DNA from: Hippopus hippopus
Lineage: Eukaryota; Mollusca; Bivalvia; Cardiida; Cardiidae
DNA: 64,000 nucleotides
Assembly (NCBI GenBank): GCA_946811185.2
Contig: OX328099.1
Location: 20,797,859-20,861,858 of the forward strand
Direction of reading: 5' to 3'
Numbering within the stretch: position 1 is the first letter of the stretch; each line of letters begins with the position of its first letter. Positions 11,790 through 24,414 of this stretch are shown piece after piece. Below the pieces are notes generated by a model. It was not told where the DNA came from. It did no database searches and worked only from the letters and a program-made list of their open reading frames with translations. The translations under genes and the position numbers were made by a program.

Positions 11790-13200
11790 GTTGTACCCAA
11801 CCTCTTGCAAGAGGCATGTAAAGTTTTTAAGATTAAGATGGAAACTGTGATGATAATTCATTGATGAATTCCAACAGTTTTACTGTATCAACATTATCAA
11901 AAAACATAATTCTCTTAGGTGTCTTAAGCTGAGGTTTGTTCTGTGTATGGAGTAGTCAAGTTTGTTTCAATAAATGGCAGCAACTTGTGATGACTCAGAG
12001 GTGGTGCAAGTATACTTTTACTTACCCAAATTTCATTATCTTCCGCTAGGTGGCATTCTTCAAATACACACCTATTAGATTTGGGCATTCTGGGTACAGA
12101 ACAGTACTTCTATTCAAATGACAATTGTTACTTCAAGTTTCAAAATAAAATAATTGTTTACTCAATTTAACGCTACCTGATATGATTCTTCAAGCCATGG
12201 TTGGCTAGCATGTAACCTATGCAACAGTCATTAATACAAACAGGCCCTACAGGCTTAGGAAAAAGCCCAAAAAGACATTTCATGTTGATAAGTCTGTGAA
12301 AAAAAATCCGCACAAATCCTGGTTTCCCTAAAATCTATATTTAGAAACTGTATTCCAAGATGTGCAGTAAAACAATGGTATTTGTAAAAACTATTTTTCC
12401 GGTTCAAAATAATTGAATTCTAAAGAAACATGGAGCAAAAAACAGGCTAGACTTTTCCACAGAAGTATTGTTTATGGCCATTTCCTCCATTGCTACTTTA
12501 TTAGCAGCAGTGGTGGTTTACACATGGCGCATTAATATTTGTCCTATACAGGATAGTGATGCGTCATAGCAGGCAGGTCAAATCTTCAAAGAATACATGC
12601 AGACGAAGACCCCAATTTACTCCATGAGTATTTATACTGGAATAAGTGGATGCATAAATGTGACATCATAAATAAATTTACTTACGCATCTTTACTGACA
12701 TAGTGAAATTTATGCATATCTATGGTGACACTGATTTTATCATAATTTTGTATTTAGTGCCACAATTTTGAAACGCACTAAAAGTATTTTACATGGAGGT
12801 TTGCAGTTGTCAGAATTAAAAAAATTTCTTTTGATGCTATACAAGACTGATCTGATATTATCAATTGTGACTGTTCATGATGCCTTTCCATAGCAAAAAA
12901 AATTCTTCTCTGAATTGTAGGTCCAAAACAGTAAAATAGCAGCTATTCCATAAAAAATAATTTAAATGCAACTGAAAATGGCACAGAAGTGTAACTATGC
13001 TTTAAAGTTGGCAAAATAAAATCAGTTCATTAAACTTATTCTATAAGAATTTGATTTCAGCTGAATTCATGAATGCATCACACAATGGCTGTTGTCGAGA
13101 CATTAAATTTTTATGTCATTCAAAAGTATCCCAACAGAGAGAGAACCTTTTCACATTTTCATAAGGTCATTTTTGTTATTGTACACCTATTGGAAATGAA
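11790..13200. other. No gene seen
   Basis: AT-rich DNA. I see no element termini and no exon with convincing splice sites and protein similarity. Confidence 0.4.
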
Positions 13201-13570
13201 TTAAGGTAGTAGACCCGTAATGGAAAACAGCTATTTCCACTATAATATTATCCTACAAAATTTGCTTCGATTAAAAATGAGTATTATTGTACTTCTTTAA
13301 CCAAGCCACTTTTTCCTTTTTCTCCTTCTTAGAATTATCATTTATAAATCTAAAACCACTATATTCTCATTACAGAGGGAGATAGTAATTACCTCCCTTT
13401 TCAGGAAACTTGCAAAAGTATCAACAAATAATTTCAAGGTAGACTTCAAAAGAATTTCTGGTCGGTTAAAAATGTGCAAAAGTATTACATCAGTATAAAT
13501 CCTTAATTATCAACTAACAAGAAATTTTATTCCATGTTGCACTAGAAGCATTAGGGGTCTACTACCTTAA
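13201..13570. mobile_element. TTAA-flanked MITE (piggyBac-like ends)
   Basis: The left end TTAAGGTAGTAGACCCGTAATG and right end CATTAGGGGTCTACTACCTTAA are inverted repeats with one mismatch over 22 bp, and both have TTAA at the outer edge. TTAA is the target site of piggyBac elements. The 370-bp interior has no coding frame. Assignment to piggyBac is inferred from TTAA only. Confidence 0.65.
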
Positions 13571-13620
13571 GTCTTAAATATGCCCTTCAGTAAGCACCCA
13601 TTTGAAAAAGGGAAATTTTC

Positions 13621-13822
13621 CTTAACTCTTTACCACACAATCCCAAATTTTAAGGACCCTGATAAAGAAAGCTTTTGAAAACATTGTTGGGGACAGGAGA
13701 AAATGCTGGTTACTAGCATTTTCTCCTTTCTCCACAATGTTTCCTACTCTTTCACAGCCAAAAACTTCTGCACGTGCTTTCAACTTGGACGACTGAATCT
13801 TTGTCCTTTGATAAAGAGTTAA
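13621..13822. mobile_element. Hairpin MITE, family M copy 1
   Basis: It starts CTTAACTCTTTACCACACAATCC and ends TTTGATAAAGAGTTAA. In the centre AGGAGAAAATGCTGGTTA pairs with CTAGCATTTTCTCCT, a long hairpin. This is the general plan of the whole family: inverted TTAACYCTTTACCAAAC ends plus a nearly perfect central palindrome. Confidence 0.8.
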
Positions 13823-14890
13823 TACAATAGAAATTGACTCTCTAGATTAAGGAATTTTGACATGGATTCAGTTTTTTGTGTACAGAGATCAACTGTAGTT
13901 GCATTAGAGAACAGTGTAGATAATTTGACAATTCTCAGTCTGAGCAGTCTTTTACTTTGATTCAACTGCTTCCAAAGATAATATATGAGATAATATACAA
14001 GCAGCAGTTGTCATATTTAAGTCTTTTTTCTTCAGTGAAAAAGTCATGTTTCATTTCCTTTGAACTGTAAAGGTCAATTTCATTTGCCTAAGATATCTCC
14101 CATCGAAATTCCAGTTGAATATATCATAGTATGGTCTCTTCTCATCTGGGATTCTTTAAGTTTTGACATATTACAAACCATATCTGGTTAGTTTTAAATA
14201 ACGAAAATACATGTTTATACAGACAATCAACAGATAGTCATAACAGGTGCAACCAATACATTCTGAGAATATAGACCAAAACCTTTGCTTTTGCGTTGAT
14301 TAAAATATATAGACAATAAACTGTCATGTATTGTGAAGTTGATTTCAGTATGAAAGTATTGCAAGTCCATGCAAAATATCTAACTGTTCAGTAAAGTGCT
14401 CAGAATGAAACTGTTGTATCTCCATTATTTTATCAAATACAATGTACAATGTGTGCTTGTATCAACTGAAATGGATGTAAAGGAACACTTTTCCCAGTCT
14501 ATATTTGTTTTTACTGAATAAAGAAGTACTTTGATACTATAGTATCATGTTGTTTCAGGCAAACAATTTCATCATTTCAACCAGTTTTATGTGCACACCT
14601 GTACAAAATAGCTGCCAAGAAAGTAAAAGATGGCTTTATTTAACATATGTGTGAAAATTCAAAATACAACTTTTTCACTCCTAGTGAAATTTGGAATTGT
14701 TAGTGTGAAACTGTTGTAAAGTCCAAAATGGAGATACCATAGTTTCACACTGAGAAAACATTTCATACTGCACTTACAACATTTTCCATAATATCTTAAA
14801 AACACATTTTTAGGCTGTTTTTCAGTCTGCGCTCTTGGGTGAAGATGCAAACCATAAAAATGAGTATTTTAAAGCAAAAAAAACATTTTT
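13823..14890. other. No gene seen
   Basis: AT-rich intergenic or intronic-looking DNA with no recognised element or exon. Confidence 0.4.
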
Positions 14891-17472
14891 AGCTCACCTG
14901 AGCACAAAGTGCTCATGGTGCTGTGTCCGGCATCCGTCATGCTTAGTTCGTTGTGCGTCGTCAACTTTTACCTTGTGTATGCTCTAGAGGCCACATTTTC
15001 AGTCCGATACTCATGAAACTTGGTCAAAATGTTTGTCTTGATAATATCTCGGACAAGTTCGAAAATGGGTCAGGTCGGGTCAAAAACTAGGTAAATAAGT
15101 CAAATCTTAGAAAAACCTTGTGTACACGCTAGAAACCACATTTTCAGTCCAATGCTCTTGAAAGTATTTCTGAATGTTTGTCTTGATGATATCTTGGACG
15201 AGTTCGAAAATAGGTTAGTTCGGGTCAAAAACTAGGTCACTAGGTCAAATTGTAGAAAAACCTTGTGTACTCTCTAGAGGCCACATTTTCAGTCCAATAC
15301 TCTTGAAACTTAGAATGTTTGTCATTATGATATCTTGATCGAGTTTGAAAATGGGTCAGGTCGGGTCAAAAACTAGGTCACTAGGTCAAATTTTAGAAAA
15401 ACCTTGCGTACGCTCAAGAGGACACATTTTCAGTCCAATGCTCCTGAAAGGGGGTCAGAATGTTTGTCTTGATGATATCTTGGACTTGTTTGAAAATGGG
15501 CCATGTCGGGTCAAAAACTAGGTCACTAGGTCAGATCTTAGAAAAACCTTGTGTACACTCTATAGGCCACATTTTCAGTCCAGTACTCTTGAAAGTTGGT
15601 CAGAATGTTTGTCTTGATGATATTTCAGACGAGTTCGAAAATGGGCCATGTGGGGTCAAAAACTATGTCACTAGGTCAGATCTTAGAAAAACCTTGTGTA
15701 CGCTCTAGAGGCCACATTTTCTGTCCAATACTCCTGAAAGTTGGTCAGAATATTTGTCCTGATGATATATCGGACAAGTTCAAAAATGGGCCATGTTGGG
15801 TCAAAAACTAGGTCACCAGGTCAAATCTTAGAAAAACCTTGTGTACACTCTAGAGGCCACATTTTCAGTCCAGTACTCCTGAAAGTTGGTCAGAATGTTT
15901 GTCTTGATGATATCTCGGACGAGTTTGAAAATGGGCCATGTCGGATCAAAAACTAGGTCACTAGGTCAAATCTTAGAAAAACCTTGTGTACACTCTAGAG
16001 GCCACATTTTCAGTCCAATACTCTTGAAAGTTGGTCAGAATGTTTGTCTTGATGATATTTCAGACGAGTTCGAAAATGGGCTATGTCGGATCAAAAACTA
16101 AGTCACCAGGTTAAATCTTAGAAAAACCTTGTGTACGCTCTAGAGGCCACATTTTCAGTCCAAAACTTGTGAAAGTTGGTCAGAATATTTGTCTTGATGA
16201 CATCTCTGACAAATTTGAAAATGGGACATTTTGGGTCAAAAACTAGGTCACTAGGTCAAATCTTAAAAAAGACTTGTGTATGCTCCAGAAGCGACATTTT
16301 CTGTCCAATACTCTTGAAATTTGGTCAGAATGTTTGTCTTGATAATATCGCAGACAAGTTCGAAAGTGGGCCATGTGGGGTCAAAAAATAGGTCACTAGG
16401 TCATATCTTTGAAAAACCTTGTGTACGCTCCAGAAGCCACTTTTTCAGTCAAATGCTCTTTAAAGTTGGTCGGAATGTTTGTCATGATGATAGCTTTTGG
16501 ATGAGTTTGAAAATGGGTCATGTCAGGTCAAAAACTAGGTCACCAGGTCAAATCTTAGAAAAACCTTATGTAAGCTCTAGAGGCCACATTTTCAGTCTAA
16601 TAATCTTGAAATTTTGTCAGAATGTTTGTCTTGGTAATTTCTTAGACTAGTATGAAAATGGGTCATGTTGGATAAAAAACTAGGTCACAAGGTCAAATCT
16701 CGGAAAAACCTTTTGTACTATAATTACAGTCAAATATTCTTTAAATTTTTGGTAGAATGTTTGTCTTGATGATACCTTGCATGAGTTTGAAAATGGGTCC
16801 ACATGGAATAAAAACTAGGTCACCAAGTTTCATCCTTGAAAAACAGTGTGTATGCTCTAGAGGCCACATTTTCAGTCCAGTTATCTTGAAATTTGCTTGA
16901 AATGTTTGTCTTGATAATATCTTAGACTAGTATGAATATGGGTCATGTTGGATTAAAAACTAGGTCACTAGGTCAAATCTCGGAAAAACCTTTTATACAC
17001 CCTGTAGGCCACATTTTCTCTCAAATACTCATGAAAGTTTATTGGAATGTATGTCTGGATAATTTCTACATGTCAAGTAGGCCGCTGAGACAAATTCCAG
17101 AAAAAGCTTGTGTGCACTCTAGGGGCCATATTTGTAAGCCCAATACTAATGAGTGTTTGTCAGAGTGTTTGTCTTAATCAGAGTGTGCTGTGCTTTTTCT
17201 AGCTTGAGGTTTTTGTACCCTTTGGTAACAGGAGTTGGGGGTACACGAACGAAGGTGGGGGTTCAGACCTAAACTACATAATTACACTATAATATCAGTT
17301 CTAATGGCAGCCTATTAAAAGATAAACTGTTTTCATGTGATATGCACAAGCAAGTTTTTATAGGTCTACATGTACACATTTATGAGCTCTTCAAACACTT
17401 TGGGAACCTTTCCTTAAACCATACAAAATTAATTCTAATGTTTGCTAAAACAAGTGGAATACCACGGAATTG

Positions 17473-18160
17473 CAGGGTTCTCACTAGGTCCAGAATCCCA
17501 GGGCCCAAATTTTCAAGTCAAAATTGAATTTCCAAGAGTCAAAAAGAAATGTTCAAGGGTCAAAATTACTTGGTTATTATGGATAGATAAGGGTGAAATA
17601 AAGACAATTTTTTATTTATATTCTTTGGTTATGGACAGAAATTAGACAAGAAAATACCTTCTAAAATCTTATGTAGAGACTTGTTGGAATGAAGTGGATA
17701 GAAGAATTTTAACTTGCAGCCCTAGCATGCAATTCATCTTATGAATAAACGGACACAAACAGTCGTTTCATTGTTAACCAAACAACAAAAATTCAGACTC
17801 AATCATGTTTTAGACATTTGCAGACAATAATTCAAATGTGGCTTGAATGACTTGTCTTTCATAGCCTAGAACATTGTGGAAAAGGGAGAGAAAAAAAAAA
17901 GGGCACATTCATAAAAGCCTTATTTCTTTGAATTTCAGTCTTCTTTTTTTGTCCAATTACTTCTTCCACATTTGTTCCAGTGATCTGTAAGACAAGAAAG
18001 CCTAATCTCTTTCTTTCCCCCTTTCCCAGTTTATATGACCCTTTAGCCAGTAATCTCATGTCATATTGAAGCTTAGGCAGATATTTTTGAGCGTCAAAAA
18101 TGGGTCATTTCGGATTTCCAAGCATCAAAACCCGGGGGCCCAGGTCAAATGAGAACCCTG
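17473..18160. mobile_element. Non-autonomous hAT element, CAGGGTTCTCA ends
   Basis: It starts CAGGGTTCTCACTAGGTC and ends with the complement CAGGGTTCTCATTTGACC. Both ends lead into GGGCCC-containing subterminal sequence (CAGGGCCC and GGGGGCCC) and runs of AAGGGTCAAAA-type motifs. There is no transposase, and the flanking 8-bp duplication is not clear. Confidence 0.65.
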
Positions 18161-18777
18161 GAACTGGTCCAATTCCTGTACAAAATCTGTCAAATCGGAT
18201 TACAGTTTATGACTGGAATTTTTCCCCCCTTTTACTGTCCCTTCGGCGTTTGAGTAGCGCTATTGTCAACTTCGGAAGATATTTGACGATCCGCAGCTCG
18301 TTCATTTGTCATTTAAAAGAACGAAGCTAATTTAAACTGAGCAATTGTTTTGCTGACATGAGCAAATAGGCCTAATCAAATTGCAGCCAAAAATCATCCA
18401 CTAAAACAAACGTCTGGGTTAATGCTTCATTTTATCGTATGTACAATCCTAGCGATGAAAATGGGAAAAGACGGCAAACCGATCAAAACACAGCCGCAAC
18501 AATTTTGGCCACGAAGAATATAACATGTACATTATACGATAACCTCAGAACGTTCCGGTTTAGCATCTATATTTGGAATCGGTAAACTTTAGACTAAAGT
18601 GAGTGGCTGTAAACATTTTGCTGCTTATTATTATCCCCGATGTTACAAAGTTCTTCGAAAGTCATTTTTTTGCGGGAGAGTTTTTTGTACTTTCTGGTAC
18701 GTATAATAGAGAAAACGTGTACGTGATTTTTCTATTTTATACGTGAATAACGTACATTTATACGTGATGGCACACAC

Positions 18778-19669
18778 CAGGGTTCAATCTAGAACTTTGT
18801 CAGAATGGGCCAGTGGCCCATCAATATTTTAAAAAGGGGCCACCAGTATTTTGAGATGGGCCAGCACTTTTTAACAACCAAATAACCAGGATCTTGGCAT
18901 TTTAAAAGCTCAATTATTACTGACTTACCATATAAAGGAAGTAAATCCAGATAATTTACTGCTTAATTGTGTATGGGGATAGTGATTGAGTTGTTAAGAG
19001 GTCAAATTATGTAACAACACTAAAAATAATTTGTTTTAAATGATTGCTGTATTATACAAGTAACTTGTATTACAATTTTTTTGCATCGTCGTAACGAAGC
19101 CAGTGAAATTGAGGCTTTTGTAGCCAGTCAGTTTGAAATTTTTTTGCATACGATTTCCCAGCTTTTGCATCAGCTGATTGTTTTTCACCATCAGTTTTAC
19201 CCTATTGCTGCGTTTTCGCTTGTTTGGCGGAATTTCCGCCAGAAAAGAAATCGCCGATTCGTTTCATTCGGCATACCTCGGGTGATGGGAGCCATCAAAT
19301 CCGAAGTAGGTACGGAATTGGCCGAGTTGTGACGAGTGCGATTTGTTTCTGTGTTTGCGTTGCCGACATGTTTTCAAAAGCTGGTTTCCATCGCGTTCGT
19401 TCATGTGCCGTGAATATCCGAATACCAGTAACGCTTTCCGTGTTGCTGCGACGCTTTGCAGTCAAATTTAAATACTGCGGAAAGCGTCTTCTAACACTGA
19501 CTCGCTAAAAACTATACTAAAAAAAAAGTTAATGGCGGCGCACAACGGAATCTGAAAAGCGCCGATGCATTGGATTTTGCGCCGATCCGGCGCACTGGAG
19601 TTTCAAAAATGGGCCAAGGACTTTAAAATCGCGCCATTGGCGCAAAAACGCAGCCTAGATTGAACCCTG
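18778..19669. mobile_element. Non-autonomous hAT element, CAGGGTTCAATCTAG ends
   Basis: Perfect 15-bp inverted ends CAGGGTTCAATCTAG and CTAGATTGAACCCTG bound 892 bp. Subterminal regions are rich in GGGCCA/GGCGC motifs. The interior near 19250-19340 shares CATTCGGCA.ACCTCGGG and GGCCGAGTTGTG.CGAGTG with 63022-63080. Confidence 0.75.
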
Positions 19670-20463
19670 CACACTGTCTTAATATCTCTGAAGAGATTGG
19701 AAATGTTCGATCAAAAGGCTCAGGTGAGCGACTTCAGGGCCATCATGGCCCTCTTTTTGGTCCAAAACTCTTGAAAGTTGGTCAGAATGTTTGTCTTGAT
19801 GATATCTCAGACAAGTTCGAAAATGGGTCATGTCGGGCAAAAAACTAGGTCACTAGGTCAAATCTTATAAAAACCTTGTGTACGCTCTAGAGGTCACATT
19901 TTCAGTCCAAATTTCTTGAAAGTTGGTCAGAATGTTTGACTTGATGATATCTCGGAAGAGTTAAAAAATGGTTCATGTTGGGTCAAAAACTATGTCACTA
20001 GGTCATATCTTAGAGAAACCTTGTGTATGATCGATCTAGAGGCCACATTTTCAGTCCAAAACTCATGAAACTTTGTCAGATTGTTTGTCTTGATGACATC
20101 TCAGACGAGTTCAGAAATGGGTCATGTTGGGTCAAAAACTAGGTCATTAGGTCAAATCGTAGAAAAAGCCTGTGTATGCTCTATAGGCCACATTTTCTGT
20201 TCAATACTTATGAAAGGTGGTCAGGATCTTTTTGTTGATAATATCTACAATGGTAAAATTGGCTGTGGTTGGCTAAAAAGTAGGTCACTGAGAGAAATTC
20301 TAGAAAAAGCTTGTGCACATGGTAGAGGCCAAATTTTCAGTCCAATAATTATAAAAACTTAGTAGAATGTTTGTCATGATATCTCAAAAGAGATTGAAAA
20401 TGGGTCATGTTTGGTCAAAAGACTCAGGTGAGTGACTTAGGGGCCATCATGGTCCTCTTGTTT

Positions 20464-20932
20464 TCATGTTTTTGAGGTGTTTACTTGTGGGAAGGAGAAC
20501 AAAACGGTCTGCACGTCCTTTTTGTTTTTCCTTTTTGGTTTACCTGCCATTCTGTTTCGGAAACTGTCTAGAATACACAGACCGTGCACGTTTAAAACAC
20601 GGCGACAAATTGACCTTTCTATGGTCATTCTGTGCCTAGTTAACAATTACTAAACAAGAGCTTCAAATCTGTGACTGTGTCAGAAAGAAGCCAGTTGGTA
20701 GCAATTCATGTTCTTTAATTCTTTTTTTGTGCAGTACTGGCAGATATTTATCAATAAATTATCAATAAAATCGGTTTCAGACACTGGGCACCGTATCATA
20801 AACTCTCAGTATAAAATAATCATGGCGTACAATATCTTTCTCTGCACACGAGCCTTATTTTGCCCATAAGTATTTCAGCTCGACGTCATGGTGTACGTTA
20901 TAAACTATTGTTTTGATTGAACTGATATTTTC
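20464..20932. other. No gene seen
   Basis: Spacer between A2 and A3. No recognisable element or exon. Confidence 0.4.
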
Positions 20933-21260
20933 AGCTCACCTGAGCACAAAGTGCTCAAGGTGAGCTTTTGTGATCATGCTGTGTCCGGCATCCATTGTCC
21001 GTTGTGCATCGTCCGTCGTCATCTTTTACCTTGTGTACGCTCTAGAGGCCACATTTTCAGTCCGGTACTCATGAAACTTGGTCAGAATGTTTGCCTTGAT
21101 GATATCTCAGACAAGTTTGAAAATGGGTCAGGTCAGGTTAAAAACTAGGTCACTAGGTCAAATCTTAAAAAAAACCTCGTGTACGCTGTAGAGGCCACAT
21201 TTTCAGTCCAATACCCTTGAAAGTTGGTCAGAATATTTTTCTTCATGATATCTCGGACAG
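20933..21260 (+). mobile_element. Helentron-like element A3, 3'-truncated
   Basis: A complete A-family 5' palindrome and leader (AGCTCACCTGAGCACAAAGTG, then TTGTGATCATGCTGTGTCCGG) is followed by about one and a half 145-bp monomers. It stops abruptly inside a monomer at CTCGGACAG. No 3' hairpin follows. Confidence 0.75.
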
Positions 21261-22011
21261 GTAGAAACAGGAAAATAATACTCTTAACCCTTACAGCGCC
21301 TTTCACAAATATAGCTGCCTTTGTGGCCAGTATAGATAAAGATCAGGGTGCACAAGACTTGCAGCCTGATCTTTGAACTGTAATGTCTGCTTAGCTGAGA
21401 CACATTAGACAAAAGCAGTCTTGATATTGATTAATTACAAAGTATTTGAAATACAATTATAGTAAATTTGAAAAATATCTCGTTCTATGTGTTTATGAAA
21501 TAATATTGCTGATACTTTCATTCAACAGTAAATATGCATAACAGATAATTATGTAGTTTCTAGGTAAAATAGATCTCCTATTGCATCAGATTTGACATTA
21601 TTTGGATGGTGAAACTATCAGTTAATTTACATATTCAGGTTTAGACATAACTTGTTGCCAGTTGATTCGCCAATGCTTCATTTTTTGGGGACATTTTTCT
21701 TTTCTTCTAAATTGTTGCATTTCATGCCACTATCAATCGACAGCCTTGCCCGTATGAACCCTGTAAATTGATGGAATACATATATATAGTACTATAAAAA
21801 AGCACAGGTGAGGCGCCTTGCGTTACACATGTCTCAGTGGCATTGTCTACCAACCCCCAACCCCCTACAAGGAATACTGGCATGATTAATTTACATAATT
21901 TTTTGTGAAATCAGCAATAATAAAATCGTATCATATGTAAATTTCAGGTGATTGAGATATGAAAAAAGTCCACAAACTTCTGGAGCAACCCTTGTAAATA
22001 AATGATAATAC
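21261..22011. other. No gene seen
   Basis: A half copy of the family P hairpin is visible at 21325-21395 (GATAAAGATCAGGGTGCACAAG...CAGCCTGATCTTTGAACTG). The rest is unassigned AT-rich sequence. Confidence 0.4.
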
Positions 22012-22200
22012 AGTAGTACTGTATAAGTGGAAATTATTGCGATGTGGAAATTTTTGGGATTTTGCGAATTTGAAAAATTTACAAACTTTTATGTTCGCGT
22101 ATTTTACTACAAGTATACCAACAAATAACGAGTGTCTTGAATTCCGCAAACATTTCCGTATGCAAAATGTCTGTAGTCGGTATTTTGCAAATTTTTCAAC
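22012..22200 (+). mobile_element. Short MITE (family N)
   Basis: It begins TACTGTATAAGTGGAAAT and matches the inverted copy at 9285-9492 through GCGATGTGGAAATTTTTG and GCGTATTTTACT. The adjoining hAT element at 22214 interrupts its right side. Confidence 0.65.
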
Positions 22201-22213
22201 TACATATACATAT

Positions 22214-23547
22214 CAGGGGTGTGCAAATTTTCAATTTTCCCACTTGTCCACGGACAAGTTGGAGTGACTTTTTCACTTGTCCAGAGTTAAAGTTTACTTG
22301 TCCAAATAAATAGAGTAAATCAGTGGTGTATAGAAAATTTGTTTTGATGAATCTGTCTCTGTAGGCATATGCTCTTAAAAGCAATAAACATGGGTAAAAC
22401 AAGAAGTTGTTTGTAAATTTCTCATACAGGAACCATGTTCAGAGCGACAACTTCCAACCTGATGGCTAGTAGAATTACCACTTCGCTGTCAGTTATTAGC
22501 TTCCACTGCTTGTCTTACAGAGAAATTTATGTAAAATCACCATTTAAAATCATTATTAAAGCCAAAAAGACAGTTTGAAATGCCTTTGATCGGACAATGT
22601 CAAACCCACCTTTAATTGTGTCATGGGTTTTCGCATTTTTGTAGTGATCTGTGTTTCACACCAGTTAATTTCTGGAGTGGAATTTCTGCATAATTTGACT
22701 TCAATTTGTCAATTAGGGTTGCATCTAATTTCAAATCTATAATTTTACACTAAAATGCAGATTAATGTCTTTAATAAATTTACATAAACAAAATACCACC
22801 TTGATTAGCTGTGGGAAAGAGCAACTCATGCATCCTTCACACTTGATACTTCTTGTGTAGGCCTATGTCAGAGTTTTGATCTTTCAAATATAATGTATAG
22901 ACTTGACTTGTTGCCTGTAGATTCTCTTGCGCTGTGTTTTGGAGACATTTGGAGGACACTGCTCAGGTCGTATCCGCAGACTACGGAAACATTTTACAAA
23001 CATGACAGTAGCGTATTGGTACCAGATCGTCTTATCGGCACCAATAAAAGGCAGCAAATCCACTATCCTTAAACACATGCTTGTGCTTTGCATCGTATCC
23101 TATGTCTCTCTGCCCTATTTATGCTTTTCCAGATCTTTGAACCACCAGATCTAATGGCAAATTTGTCTGTTGGTGCAATAAAAACCGCTTCGCAACTATT
23201 TTACCAGGCATCATATTTACTACAACACCGCATATTTGCCATGGATACGGCCAATAGATAGCTTGTTTTTCTATAGCAACTGCCTCAAACGAGAGGCCTG
23301 CCATGGGTAAAATAGTTTGTAATGTAATAGTGTATATTTCTACATAGTACAGAAGTGGGTTATGCACAAGTTTGAATAAATAGAGCGTTTGAGGATTGTC
23401 AGTTATATAAATATGACATTATCTTATTATGTATGGCTCCAAAATTCACTTGTCCATGGACAAGCGCTCTGGAAAAATCTACTTGCCCGCCGGCAAAAAG
23501 TCCCGAGTCAGACAAGTCGAGCTGGGCATAGGAATTCCACACCCCTG
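22214..23547. mobile_element. hAT-type element, CAGGGGTGTG ends
   Basis: CAGGGGTGTGCAAATTTTC at the left and the complement CAGGGGTGTGGAATTCC at the right bound 1.33 kb. Near both ends runs of ACTTGTCC(A/C)(C/T)GGACAAG form repeated subterminal palindromes (22241-22262, 23449-23465). No transposase frame remains. Confidence 0.7.
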
Positions 23548-23943
23548 CATATATCTACGTATACAGTATGCTTTGGCCAAAAAACAAAATACATGTATAT
23601 GGTTCCGGTACACGAATGTGTCAAATTTTTATGTCTGACCCTAAACATTTTTTTTGCCTGTTGATGGATTAATATTTTATCATACTGTAATGTTATCAAA
23701 GTCCTCGGAAATTCCGTCATTTTACCTCTATTAATTGCCCCCTGGACGATTTTTGGGGGAAAAAATAATGTAAAAAGAAATGAAATAATTTTCCGACCTT
23801 CCAACCCTTATTCCCAAAAGTATGTAACTAGAACCACACATATATTTTGTTTTGGCCTTAGTGGTATTGCAACATCTTTGATTAGTGCTGTCTCTAAACT
23901 GCGAGGAAAGGTCAATGGGTAAACCAAAGTCAACCATCCCGAA

Positions 23944-24414
23944 ACAGTCCATTGTTTGTACTAGCCCGGAAAAGAAGCCTTTAAAAACATTGTTTAACTT
24001 AGGTTTGAGGAATCCCAGCCAGGTAGCTCAGTGGTTGGGGTATCTGACTCGTGACCTGGAGGTTGCGGGTTGGATACCTAAAACAGTCCATTGTTTTTAC
24101 TAGCCTGAAAAAGAAGACTTTGAAAATGTTGTTTAACAAAAGTTTGAGGATGCCCAGCTGGGTAGCTCAGTGGTAAGCATATCTGACTCATGACCTAGAG
24201 GTTGCGGGTTCAATAACTTTCTTTCCGGCGATTTTTCGCCTCTCACCTCTGATGCATGTGAGACAAAGTAGTTAGTGGCTTTGGAAAGAAAGTTGTGTCA
24301 TTACTGGTGTGAGAAAGCCAGGAAACACAAAGGGTGCATCACTGACCGCCATGATATGACCTAAGCTGTTGAAATGGCGTTAAACTCCTGTACAAGCCAA
24401 ACCAAACCAATAGG
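23944..24414 (+). mobile_element. SINE with tRNA-like head, preceded by a tandemly duplicated head
   Basis: Two tRNA-like heads (GGTAGCTCAGTGG...GAGGTTGCGGGTT) lie 140 bp apart as part of a tandem duplication beginning CAGTCCATTGTTT at 23944 and 24084. The second head (about 24154) continues into a SINE body with CCGCCATGATATGACC and ends in AAGCCAAACCAAACCAA. The heads have good A and B boxes but no tRNA body, so these are not tRNA genes. Confidence 0.75.

Larger units (their letters stand above)
17179..19675. mobile_element. hAT-like insertion inside A2
   Basis: GTCTTAAT at 17171-17178 and 19676-19683 flanks this segment. Joining the flanks restores the satellite phrase GTTTGTCTTAATATCTCTGAAGAG, compare TGTTTGTCTTACTATCTCTG at 61774. 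The ends CAGAGTGTGC and GCACACTG are roughly inverted, as in hAT elements. It contains two further CAGGG-ended elements. Confidence 0.65.
14891..20463 (+). mobile_element. Helentron-like element A2, interrupted, with two 3' ends
   Basis: The 5' palindrome AGCTCACCTGAGCACAAAG... at 14891 follows TTTTT. Satellite monomers (145 bp) run to 17178. A 2.5-kb hAT-like insertion (17179-19675) interrupts the array, which then resumes. A 3' terminus (GGCTCAGGTGAGC, hairpin GGGCCATCATGGCCC, CTCTT) lies at 19709-19757. Five more monomers follow directly, and a second 3' terminus lies at 20424-20463. Chance frames of about 71 codons recur every 145 bp and are not genes. Confidence 0.75.

Noticed and set aside
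15460..16650. Series of 70-110-codon frames (MVRMFVLMISRTSSKMGHVG type), also at 8135-8971, 19660-20362, 26657-28400 and 60225-61277
   Set aside because: They recur every 145 bp because a 145-bp tandem repeat shifts frame by one at each unit. The same DNA is read in several frames, and termination occurs at fixed places in the monomer. They are products of the satellite, not a protein family.
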